Source of the DNA: Gammaproteobacteria bacterium
GTDB lineage: Bacteria; Pseudomonadota; Gammaproteobacteria; Magnimaribacterales; Magnimaribacteraceae
DNA length: 14,143 nt
Assembly (NCBI GenBank): GCA_012965075.1
Contig: DTSY01000021.1
Location: forward strand, 1-14,143
Reading direction: 5' to 3'
In this document: piece by piece, positions 6,691 through 13,242 of the stretch
How positions within the stretch are numbered: position 1 is the stretch's first letter
How the letters are laid out: each line of letters starts with the position of its first letter
The notes under the pieces: model-generated
Told to the model about the DNA's origin: nothing
The model's database searches: none
The model's input: the letters and a program-made list of their open reading frames with translations, nothing else
Position numbers and translations under genes: made by a program

Positions 6691-7611
6691 TTATCCAAGA
6701 CTAGGGTCTATTATGGGGTCTAAATAGGTTATTGGTGAGCTTTGTGGGTCATCGTAAGAAAGGATTTCCCAAGTTTCAGGCCGAGAGATAAGTTCTCTTA
6801 AAAGGGCATTATTAACTGTATGACCAGATTTATAGCCTTCAAAAGATCCTACCAAGTTATGACCCAATAAATAGAGGTCTCCAATTGAATCTAGAATTTT
6901 ATGTTTAACCATCTCATCTTCGAATCTTATACCTCCTTCATTGAGGATTGCATCATCTCCAATTGCTATGGCATTTTTCATGCTAGCTCCTAAGGCTAAA
7001 TTCTCTTCATTAAGCATTTCGAGATCCTTCATTAAGCCAAAAGTTCTTGCCCTTGAAACTTCTTTAACAAAAGAGGTGCTATTAAAATTAATAGAAGCAA
7101 CATTAGTATATTTTTTATGGACTGGATGGTCATATATCATGGTGAAAGTTACTTTGAAGCCTTCAAAAGGAGAAACTTCAGCCCACGCGTCATTAAATTC
7201 AACTCTCACTTTCTCTTTGATACGAATAAATTTTTTGGGTTTTTGTTGCTCATCTATTCCAGCAGATTGAATTAAAAAAACAAAAGGTCCAGCGCTTCCA
7301 TCCATAATAGGTATCTCAGAAGCATTTACTTCAACATAGGCATTATCAATACCTAATCCGGCCAGAGCTGAAAGTAAGTGCTCTACAGTAGATATTTGCA
7401 CATCTCCGCTACAGAGTGTGGTTGAGAGAGTAGTATCTCCAACGTTCTCAGCTCTGGCTTTTATTTCAACAGGCGGATCCAAATCAGTTCTTCTGAAAAT
7501 AATCCCTGTATCTGGAGGAGCTGGCTTAAGTTCCAAAGAGATAGGATCGCCACTATGAAGACCAACACCGAATGCTTTTATGGAATTTGTTAGGGTTCTT
7601 TGTGCCAGCAT
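6691..7611 (-). CDS. lpxC: UDP-3-O-acyl-N-acetylglucosamine deacetylase
   Basis: LpxC is the zinc amidase catalysing the committed step of lipid A synthesis in the cytoplasm. The 306 residues match the usual 300-305. It begins with QRTLTNSIKAFGVGLHSG, the typical N-terminal lid. STVEHLLSALAGLGIDN carries the catalytic Glu77 and zinc ligand His78. KHKILDSIGDLYLLG supplies His237 and Asp241, the other zinc ligands, and KSGHTVNN supplies the catalytic His264. The substrate-positioning MDGSAGPFV segment lies at 103-111. Thus all active-site residues are present. In E. coli and relatives lpxC follows ftsZ; here it lies 21 nt behind rlmB, implying co-transcription with rnr-rlmB. No clear Shine-Dalgarno sequence precedes the ATG. 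Its presence confirms an LPS-bearing outer membrane. Confidence 0.97.
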   Translation of the reverse strand: MLAQRTLTNSIKAFGVGLHSGDPISLELKPAPPDTGIIFRRTDLDPPVEIKARAENVGDTTLSTTLCSGDVQISTVEHLLSALAGLGIDNAYVEVNASEIPIMDGSAGPFVFLIQSAGIDEQQKPKKFIRIKEKVRVEFNDAWAEVSPFEGFKVTFTMIYDHPVHKKYTNVASINFNSTSFVKEVSRARTFGLMKDLEMLNEENLALGASMKNAIAIGDDAILNEGGIRFEDEMVKHKILDSIGDLYLLGHNLVGSFEGYKSGHTVNNALLRELISRPETWEILSYDDPQSSPITYLDPIIDPSLG

Positions 7612-7632
7612 CGAGGTATTGTAAATAAAAGT

Positions 7633-8373
7633 TTAAATTTTCCTAACAAATTCAAACAATAAAATGCCACAGGCAACGGAAGCATTTAAGCTTTCCACAT
7701 TTCCAGGCAAATCAATTCTGATCAAACTATCACAATTCTCGGACGTCAATTTCTTGAGCCCTTTATCTTCCGAGCCTATGACCAAGGCATTCTTTTTCCC
7801 AAAAACTATATCTTTATAGTCCTCTTTTCCATTCTTCTCAGCACCTACAATATTCACCCCAGACAATTTCATTTTTTTTATAGTTCTTACTAAATTTGTG
7901 ACAACTATAAAAGGAACAAGTTCAGACCCACCTGAAGAAACTTTTCTTACTGTTGGAGAGAGGAGACAGGATCTATTTTTGGGAACAATTACTGCATCCA
8001 CATTTGCAGCAGCAGCACTTCTTAAGCATGCTCCAACATTCTGAGGGTCAGTCATGTGATCGAGAATTAATAAAAGGAGAGATTCCTTATTAAGCAACTT
8101 ATCAAGTAAGGACTCATTTTCTTCTATTCTTTTATTACATAATAGCGCCAATCCTTGATGGTTCTGATCTTTACAATAAGTTGAAAAGAAATCTTTGGTT
8201 TTTACAGTAGTCTCAACTCCACAAGATTGCGCCTTTGAAGATATATTTTTTAATCTAGAGTTTGATTTTGAATCTAAAATAAAAAGAACTTTTGCACTTT
8301 TTGGTCTTGAATTTAAGACGGCTTCTATAATATTAATGCCGCAAATAATTTCTTTATCTTCTTCAATTCTCAT
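7633..8373 (-). CDS. rlmB: 23S rRNA 2'-O-ribose methyltransferase of the SpoU/TrmH (SPOUT) family, RlmB
   Basis: A 246-residue SPOUT methyltransferase that uses S-adenosylmethionine to 2'-O-methylate RNA; E. coli RlmB modifies G2251 of 23S rRNA. An N-terminal RNA-binding domain (about 1-80, beginning ICGINIIEAVL) precedes the catalytic knot. Motif 1 is LDHMTDPQNVGACLRSA with Asn112 and Arg118, motif 2 is VIGSEDKGL with Glu202, and motif 3 is LPGNVESLNASVACGI (222-237), which forms the AdoMet pocket. The adjacent rnr gene, as in E. coli, supports rlmB over other TrmH-family members. Its ATG overlaps the rnr stop (ATGA), indicating translational coupling. Length is typical. Confidence 0.92.
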   Translation of the reverse strand: MRIEEDKEIICGINIIEAVLNSRPKSAKVLFILDSKSNSRLKNISSKAQSCGVETTVKTKDFFSTYCKDQNHQGLALLCNKRIEENESLLDKLLNKESLLLLILDHMTDPQNVGACLRSAAAANVDAVIVPKNRSCLLSPTVRKVSSGGSELVPFIVVTNLVRTIKKMKLSGVNIVGAEKNGKEDYKDIVFGKKNALVIGSEDKGLKKLTSENCDSLIRIDLPGNVESLNASVACGILLFEFVRKI

Positions 8374-10352
8374 CTAGTAATATCCAAATCTATCCTTTGT
8401 AAGGAGACATCAACATCTTTGATTCTAGCTGAGACTATATCTCCTAGAAAGTATCCTTTTCCGGAAGATTTCCCTACTAAACTTTTTGTAATTTGGTCAA
8501 ACACAAAGTAGTCATTATTCGGAAGATTTTTTACATGACATAGTCCTTCGATGCCTAAATCTTGTAGAAGAATAAATATACCAAAATTAGTAATGCCCAT
8601 GATTCTTCCCTTAAAAGTTTTTTGTCTGTGTTTAAGTGCCAATTCGCATTTAAGAGTATTCATAGCATCTCTAGTTGCCATCTCAGCTTCGCGATCTTTA
8701 ATGGATGACTGTTCTGCTATCTCTTTTACTTCTTCTTGTTTAAAAGGATAGTCTGTCTCAATTATTTTAGTTTTTTGAATTTCACTTATTTTTAGTTCTT
8801 TTTTAAGGCTTTGCTTTAAAAGTTGTTTGATTGCCCTATGCACCATTAAGTCTGGATACCTGCGTATAGGCGAGGTGAAGTGCGTGTAAGACTCATAGGC
8901 CAAAGCAAAGTGCCCAGACGATTCATCACTGTAAGATGCCAGATTAAAAGATTGAAGAATTTGCATATGAATGGCCTCTACATCTTTTCTGTTAGAAGTC
9001 AGTTCAATTAAGTTATAAAAATCTTCCACTTTGCCTTCAGGTCGAATTTTTATATTGATCTTTCTTGATCTAGCGAATAGCTCAAGTTGGTTGATGCGAA
9101 TAGCATCCGGTTTGGGATGAATCCGGTAAATAGAAGGGATTTGAGACTTAAAGAGAAGCTGTGCAGCACAAATGTTTGCCAACAACATACATTCTTCAAT
9201 CACTTGATGAGCAACGTTTCTTTGGCTTCTAATAAATCGTTGAATTTCACCATTTTTTATTTTTGGGAAATAGTCAGGTACTTCAAGTTCTAAAGCATAT
9301 CTTGAGATTTTCTGTTTCTTTAACAAATCATAAATTTTCTTAAGTGGTTCAAGGCAAGTTGAAAGATGGCTAGGGTAATCATCTTTTTCAAAATAATTGC
9401 CGGTCTCTTCATAAGTGAGCCTGGCTTTCGATTCGATAATTGCCTCGAAGAAGTAAGCCTCTTTTAACTTTCCTTTATTATCTAGTTCAGCTCTACAAAC
9501 TAAACATGCTTTTTTTTCCTTGGGCCTTAAAGAGCACAATTTATTGCTTATTTCTCCTGGCAACATCGGCAGTACTTTATTAGTGAAGTAAATAGAAGTA
9601 CCCCTATTTCTTGCCTCAAGGTCTGTAAAGCTATCAACCCTAATATAATGACTTACATCCGCAATGGCTACATATAGATTAAAGCCTCCTGCATTGGTTG
9701 TTTCAGCGTATACGGCATCATCAAAGTCTTGAGCATTTTTTCCATCAATAGTTACAAATGGAAGTGTAGACAAATCTATCCTGGTGTTAGATTTTGGGAG
9801 ATCAGACCTTTGAATATTTTTTAACTCATTAACTATATTCCTGTTCCACTTGTGCCTAAGATTAAAACGAGAGATAGCAATTTCATTTGCTGCAGTTTCT
9901 GGATGTGAAGAATCCAGCATCTCTTCAATGTATCCTTTAGCTGAAGAATTAGGCGTAGGTTGTTGGGTGACTTTAACCTTTGCCAGGTTAGAAGTTTTTA
10001 AGGAAGTAGGAATGCTTCCGCTGATATTTACATAATTGTATCTACCTGAATCCAGGGGCAAAGCTTTATATCCTTTACCAAATTTTTCTAGCTTACCAAT
10101 GAACACAGAAGTGTTAGATTCCAAGACCTTCTCTATTTGTACCCAACGCTTTGGAGATAGTGAGCATTGGACCTTATCACCCACAAATGCTTTGCGTAAT
10201 TCTCTTACTGATATCTTGTAAGACTCTTCAGTAGAAACATTTTTTACTCGGTATTTGTTACTTTTTGTCTTTTGAAGAACTCCAACTATGCGGGAACTAG
10301 GTTTCTTAATTCTCCTAAGCCTTTTCTTTCTTTTTGATACTTTATGGCGCAT
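8370..10352 (-). CDS. rnr: Ribonuclease R, 3'-5' exoribonuclease (short form)
   Basis: RNase R degrades structured RNA processively from the 3' end and takes part in rRNA quality control and mRNA decay. The order is a short, very basic N-terminus (KRKKRLRRIKK, 7-17), OB/cold-shock-like domains to about residue 160, the RNB catalytic domain, and a C-terminal S1 domain (KGRIMGITNFGIFILL onward). The active site TIDGKNAQDFDDA holds Asp203, Asp209, Asp211 and Asp212. YTHFTSPIRRYPDLMVHRAI is the conserved RNB signature. At 660 residues it is much shorter than E. coli RNase R (813). It lacks the N-terminal helix-turn-helix domain and the Lys-rich C-terminal tail. An in-frame TAA two codons upstream of the ATG rules out a longer N-terminus here. 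Its neighbour rlmB favours RNase R over RNase II. No Shine-Dalgarno sequence is seen at the start. Confidence 0.93.
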   Translation of the reverse strand: MRHKVSKRKKRLRRIKKPSSRIVGVLQKTKSNKYRVKNVSTEESYKISVRELRKAFVGDKVQCSLSPKRWVQIEKVLESNTSVFIGKLEKFGKGYKALPLDSGRYNYVNISGSIPTSLKTSNLAKVKVTQQPTPNSSAKGYIEEMLDSSHPETAANEIAISRFNLRHKWNRNIVNELKNIQRSDLPKSNTRIDLSTLPFVTIDGKNAQDFDDAVYAETTNAGGFNLYVAIADVSHYIRVDSFTDLEARNRGTSIYFTNKVLPMLPGEISNKLCSLRPKEKKACLVCRAELDNKGKLKEAYFFEAIIESKARLTYEETGNYFEKDDYPSHLSTCLEPLKKIYDLLKKQKISRYALELEVPDYFPKIKNGEIQRFIRSQRNVAHQVIEECMLLANICAAQLLFKSQIPSIYRIHPKPDAIRINQLELFARSRKINIKIRPEGKVEDFYNLIELTSNRKDVEAIHMQILQSFNLASYSDESSGHFALAYESYTHFTSPIRRYPDLMVHRAIKQLLKQSLKKELKISEIQKTKIIETDYPFKQEEVKEIAEQSSIKDREAEMATRDAMNTLKCELALKHRQKTFKGRIMGITNFGIFILLQDLGIEGLCHVKNLPNNDYFVFDQITKSLVGKSSGKGYFLGDIVSARIKDVDVSLQRIDLDITR

Positions 10353-10366
10353 GTTTTAGTAGTCGG

Positions 10367-10395
10367 ATAAGATTTTGAGTTTTTATTTTGTTCAA
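10367..10395 (-). promoter_or_regulatory. Candidate sigma-70-type promoter for the rnr-rlmB-lpxC-secA group
   Basis: On the minus strand TTGAAC (10390-10395) and TCTTAT (10367-10372) are separated by 17 nt, each matching four of six consensus bases. Transcription would begin only a few bases upstream of the rnr ATG at 10352, giving an almost leaderless mRNA, which fits the absence of a Shine-Dalgarno sequence. A perfect TATAAT on the same strand (10422-10427) is an alternative -10 without a good -35 partner. Confidence 0.25.
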
Positions 10396-10426
10396 CTTAA
10401 TGATATGTTTCTCTTAATAAAATTAT

Positions 10427-10432
10427 AAGGAG
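10427..10432 (+). promoter_or_regulatory. Shine-Dalgarno site that fixes a TTG start
   Basis: AAGGAG lies 8 nt upstream of the TTG at 10441, a near-ideal spacing. An in-frame TAG at 10435-10437 sits between site and start. Together they place initiation of the small membrane protein at that TTG; no ATG or GTG is available nearby in the frame. Confidence 0.6.
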
Positions 10433-10440
10433 AGTAGCTC

Positions 10441-10596
10441 TTGTTAGGTGTAATAGTATATTTATTCTTCATCACTGTTCTGTTTCTTTTATGGCAGTTC
10501 TCTAAAGGTGAAAAAATAGGGACTAGATTAGGGCTTTTGGCTGGAATTTGGGGAGTGGTCATAGTCTTTTACATTGTAATGGTTATGGTTTTTTAA
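10441..10596 (+). CDS. Small two-helix membrane protein (51 aa), TTG start, unknown function
   Basis: The frame from TTG 10441 to TAA 10594-10596 encodes 51 residues and is easily missed because it lacks an early ATG. Residues 2-20 (LGVIVYLFFITVLFLLWQF) and about 32-51 (LLAGIWGVVIVFYIVMVMVF) are two hydrophobic helices joined by a short basic loop, SKGEKIGTRLG. By the positive-inside rule the loop faces the cytoplasm. Support for a real gene is the strong AAGGAG site, the in-frame TAG just upstream, the alternating hydrophobic/basic/hydrophobic pattern, and its stop overlapping the ribosome site of the next gene (TAAGGA, then ATG at 10607). It is therefore probably translated with, and heads, the acyl-ligase/monooxygenase operon. 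I do not recognise the family. It might anchor or assist the downstream enzymes, or be an unrelated small inner-membrane protein. Confidence 0.7.
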   Translation: MLGVIVYLFFITVLFLLWQFSKGEKIGTRLGLLAGIWGVVIVFYIVMVMVF

Positions 10597-10606
10597 GGAT
10601 AAAAAT

Positions 10607-12151
10607 ATGACAGTCAACTATTATGATTGGTCTGCTTATCATGCAAATGTTCGCCCTAATAAAATTGCTATAAGAGATCTAAGTGTTAATAAAGAGCTAA
10701 CCTATTCTGAATTGGATATTAGGTCTAATAAATTAGCTGAGTGGCTGCAAAAGAATGGAGTAGGCAAGGGGGACAGAGTTGCCATCTTATCTCATAACTG
10801 TGCTGAATTTTTTGAACTGGAGTTTGCTTGCGCAAAAATAGGTGCCATAGAGCTACCACTCAATTGGAGATTAACCAAGCCTGAACTTGAATATATCCTA
10901 AATGACAGTTCTCCTTGCGTATTAGTTTATGAAGCAGCTTTTTTGGATATAGCCTTAGAACTTCAAAAGGATTGCCAGATAAAAGACTCTTTACAGATTG
11001 ATAATCAAGATATTTCAAGTCAATACGAAAGTGCTCTTAACGAATCAGACGGCAATTATGAAAGTATTCCAACCAACCATGATGATTTAATCATGATTAT
11101 GTATACCTCCGGAACCACAGGGCATCCTAAAGGGGCAATGATTAACCACAGAATGCAACTTTATAACTGCATTAATTTGGCAGCTCCTGCTCTTGTTAGT
11201 CCGGAAACTGTCCAGTTGGTAGTCTTGCCCTTATTTCATACCGGCGGCATGAACTGTTATGCCAATCCGGTGCTTCATGCTGGTGGCGAACTAATCCTCA
11301 TAAAGGAGTTCGATCCTGGATTGGCCTTATCCATTCTTGGAAATTCAGAATACAAAGTTTCCCACTTCTTTGCAGTGCCTGCACCATACCAATTTATGAT
11401 GAATCATCCTGAATTTGAAAGTACTGATCTCTCTTATCTTAAAATTGCAGGTATTGGAGGCGCTCCTTGTGCTGAAGCAATTTTAAAGACTTGGTCAGGA
11501 AGAGGCGTGTCTATGATTCAGGGTTGGGGAATGACAGAAACAAGTCCTGGGGGTGTAGGACTAGATGCTGCTGATGCTGAAAGAAAATTAGGCTCCGCTG
11601 GTAAACCACTTATGCATACTGAAATTAAAGTAGTCGATGATGAAGGTAATGAACTTCCTTGGGGCAAAGTGGGAGAGCTCTATATCAGGGGTCCAAATGT
11701 AACTCCCGGTTATTGGAATAACCCAGAAGCAACCGAAGATTCGTTTGAAGATGGCTGGTTAAAAACTGGTGATGCCGCAAGATTTGATGACGAAGGCTTT
11801 GTCTATATAGTGGATCGTTGGAAAGATATGTATATTTCTGGAGGAGAAAACGTTTACCCTGCTGAAGTCGAAAATGTTATTTATCAGTTGCCTCAGATAG
11901 CAGAGGCAGCAGTAATTGGAGTACCAGACGAAAGATGGGGCGAGACCGGTAAAGTTTTTATCTCTCTTAAAGAAGGTCAAAAGATAGAAGAAAAAGACAT
12001 CATTGAGCACTGTTTAAAAAACCTGGCTAAATTTAAAGTTCCTCAAAGTATAGTGTTCGTAGATTTACTGCCTCGAAATGCAACTGGTAAGGTTTTGAAG
12101 AGGGAATTAAGAGAAGAAGTCGTAGGTTCAGCCGCCCCAGCTATTACTTAA
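10607..12151 (+). CDS. AMP-forming acyl-CoA ligase (FadD-like)
   Basis: An adenylate-forming enzyme of 514 residues that activates a carboxylic acid with ATP to an acyl-AMP and then transfers it to CoA. The P-loop MYTSGTTGHPKGAM begins near residue 165. GWGMTETSPGG (306-316) binds adenine and acyl-AMP. TGDAARFDDEGFVYIVDR places the ATP-ribose Asp at 389 and the hinge Arg at 404. GGENVYPAEVE (412-422) begins the mobile C-terminal domain, and Lys495 in ATGKVLKREL is the catalytic lysine. All key residues are intact. The N-terminal WSAYHANVRPNKIAI is typical of medium/long-chain and aryl-acid ligases. The acyl chain preference cannot be told from these motifs. Its ribosome site overlaps the stop of the small membrane protein upstream, and the flavin monooxygenase follows after 18 nt, so the three form one operon. 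It lacks a signal peptide and is probably cytoplasmic. Confidence 0.93.
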   Translation: MTVNYYDWSAYHANVRPNKIAIRDLSVNKELTYSELDIRSNKLAEWLQKNGVGKGDRVAILSHNCAEFFELEFACAKIGAIELPLNWRLTKPELEYILNDSSPCVLVYEAAFLDIALELQKDCQIKDSLQIDNQDISSQYESALNESDGNYESIPTNHDDLIMIMYTSGTTGHPKGAMINHRMQLYNCINLAAPALVSPETVQLVVLPLFHTGGMNCYANPVLHAGGELILIKEFDPGLALSILGNSEYKVSHFFAVPAPYQFMMNHPEFESTDLSYLKIAGIGGAPCAEAILKTWSGRGVSMIQGWGMTETSPGGVGLDAADAERKLGSAGKPLMHTEIKVVDDEGNELPWGKVGELYIRGPNVTPGYWNNPEATEDSFEDGWLKTGDAARFDDEGFVYIVDRWKDMYISGGENVYPAEVENVIYQLPQIAEAAVIGVPDERWGETGKVFISLKEGQKIEEKDIIEHCLKNLAKFKVPQSIVFVDLLPRNATGKVLKRELREEVVGSAAPAIT

Positions 12152-12169
12152 GATTATAGGAGGAGAGTT

Positions 12170-13240
12170 ATGGATTTAGGTATTTGTGTCGCTTCACATA
12201 TTGGAGATATTGACTATGTTGTTCGTGCAGAAGAATTGGGATACACACACGCTTGGCTAGCAGACTCACAAATGTTGTGGTCAGATTGTTATGCCACATT
12301 AGCTTTGGCAGCAACACAAACTAATAAAATTAAACTTGGAACAGGAGTAGCAATAACTGGTACACGTCCAGCTCCGGTTAATGCAGCAGGCATTGCAACC
12401 ATAAATGCTTTAGCTCCAGGAAGAACTTTTTTTGGGGTTGGAGCTGGTAACACAGCAATGAGGGTAATGGGATTGCCACCTCATCGCATAAAACAATTTG
12501 AACAGTACTTAAAAACTTTAGTCCCTTTATTGAGAGGAGAAGAGGGTGATCTTCAGGCAGGAGATAAATCAATTCCAATCAAACACATCATGCCAGATAA
12601 AGGATTTGTAAACTTCAAAGACCCCATTCCACTCTATATCTCAGGGTTTGGTCCCAAATCATTAGCTTTAGCTGGTAAATATGGGGATGGAGCTATTTTG
12701 GGAGTCAACACTCCAGAGACGGTAAGCGGAATGTGGCATTTGATTCAAGAAGGTGCCAGAGAAATAAACCGTTCCCTAGAACCTAAAAAAAATTATTACA
12801 CAACTGCCTTAACCTCAATGGTGGTGTTAGAAGAAGGCGAAGCCGTTGATTCTGATCGGGTTAAATCTGAATGTGGTGCCATGGCTATGGCAGCTGTGCA
12901 TTACAGTTACGATCAATATAGAAATTTTGGTCATCAGCCCAATAATGCTTTAACGGAGATATGGGAAGACTACACTGCTCTTTTAGAATCTTTTCCAGAA
13001 GAAAGACGTCATCAAAGAATACATGAAGGCCACAATTGCTGGGTTCTACCAGAAGAAGAGAAATTTCTTACTCCTAAAGTATTGGCAGCATCTAATATGA
13101 TTGGAACGCAAGAGGAACTACTGGAGAGGTTGCACCAATTATCAGATTCAGGTCTAGACCAAGTGATGATTTTACCTAATTTTGATACTAGGTACGATGT
13201 AATAGAGAGGGTTGGAAAAGATATAATTCCAAATATCTAG
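12170..13240 (+). CDS. Luciferase-like (LLM) flavin- or F420-dependent oxidoreductase
   Basis: A 356-residue TIM-barrel enzyme of the bacterial luciferase/F420-dependent reductase superfamily. Visible signatures are the opening MDLGICVASHIGDIDYVVRA, then EELGYTHAWLADSQ (residues 22-35), IKLGTGVAITGTRPAPV with the following helix of alanines, LAPGRTFFGVGAGN (flavin phosphate region), and PLYISGFGPKSLALAGKYGDG, typical of the methylene-H4MPT-reductase-like subgroup. The insertion-rich C-terminal half ends with a GTQEELLERLHQL helix and LDQVMILPNFD. FMN versus F420 cannot be decided; FMN is likelier in a proteobacterium. A strong AGGAGG (12158-12163) stands 6 nt before the ATG. It is the last gene of the operon with the acyl-CoA ligase, which suggests oxidation of a CoA-linked or acid substrate, but this is inference. 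Its stop is two bases from the stop of the convergent aminotransferase gene. Confidence 0.92.
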   Translation: MDLGICVASHIGDIDYVVRAEELGYTHAWLADSQMLWSDCYATLALAATQTNKIKLGTGVAITGTRPAPVNAAGIATINALAPGRTFFGVGAGNTAMRVMGLPPHRIKQFEQYLKTLVPLLRGEEGDLQAGDKSIPIKHIMPDKGFVNFKDPIPLYISGFGPKSLALAGKYGDGAILGVNTPETVSGMWHLIQEGAREINRSLEPKKNYYTTALTSMVVLEEGEAVDSDRVKSECGAMAMAAVHYSYDQYRNFGHQPNNALTEIWEDYTALLESFPEERRHQRIHEGHNCWVLPEEEKFLTPKVLAASNMIGTQEELLERLHQLSDSGLDQVMILPNFDTRYDVIERVGKDIIPNI

Positions 13241-13242
13241 TT

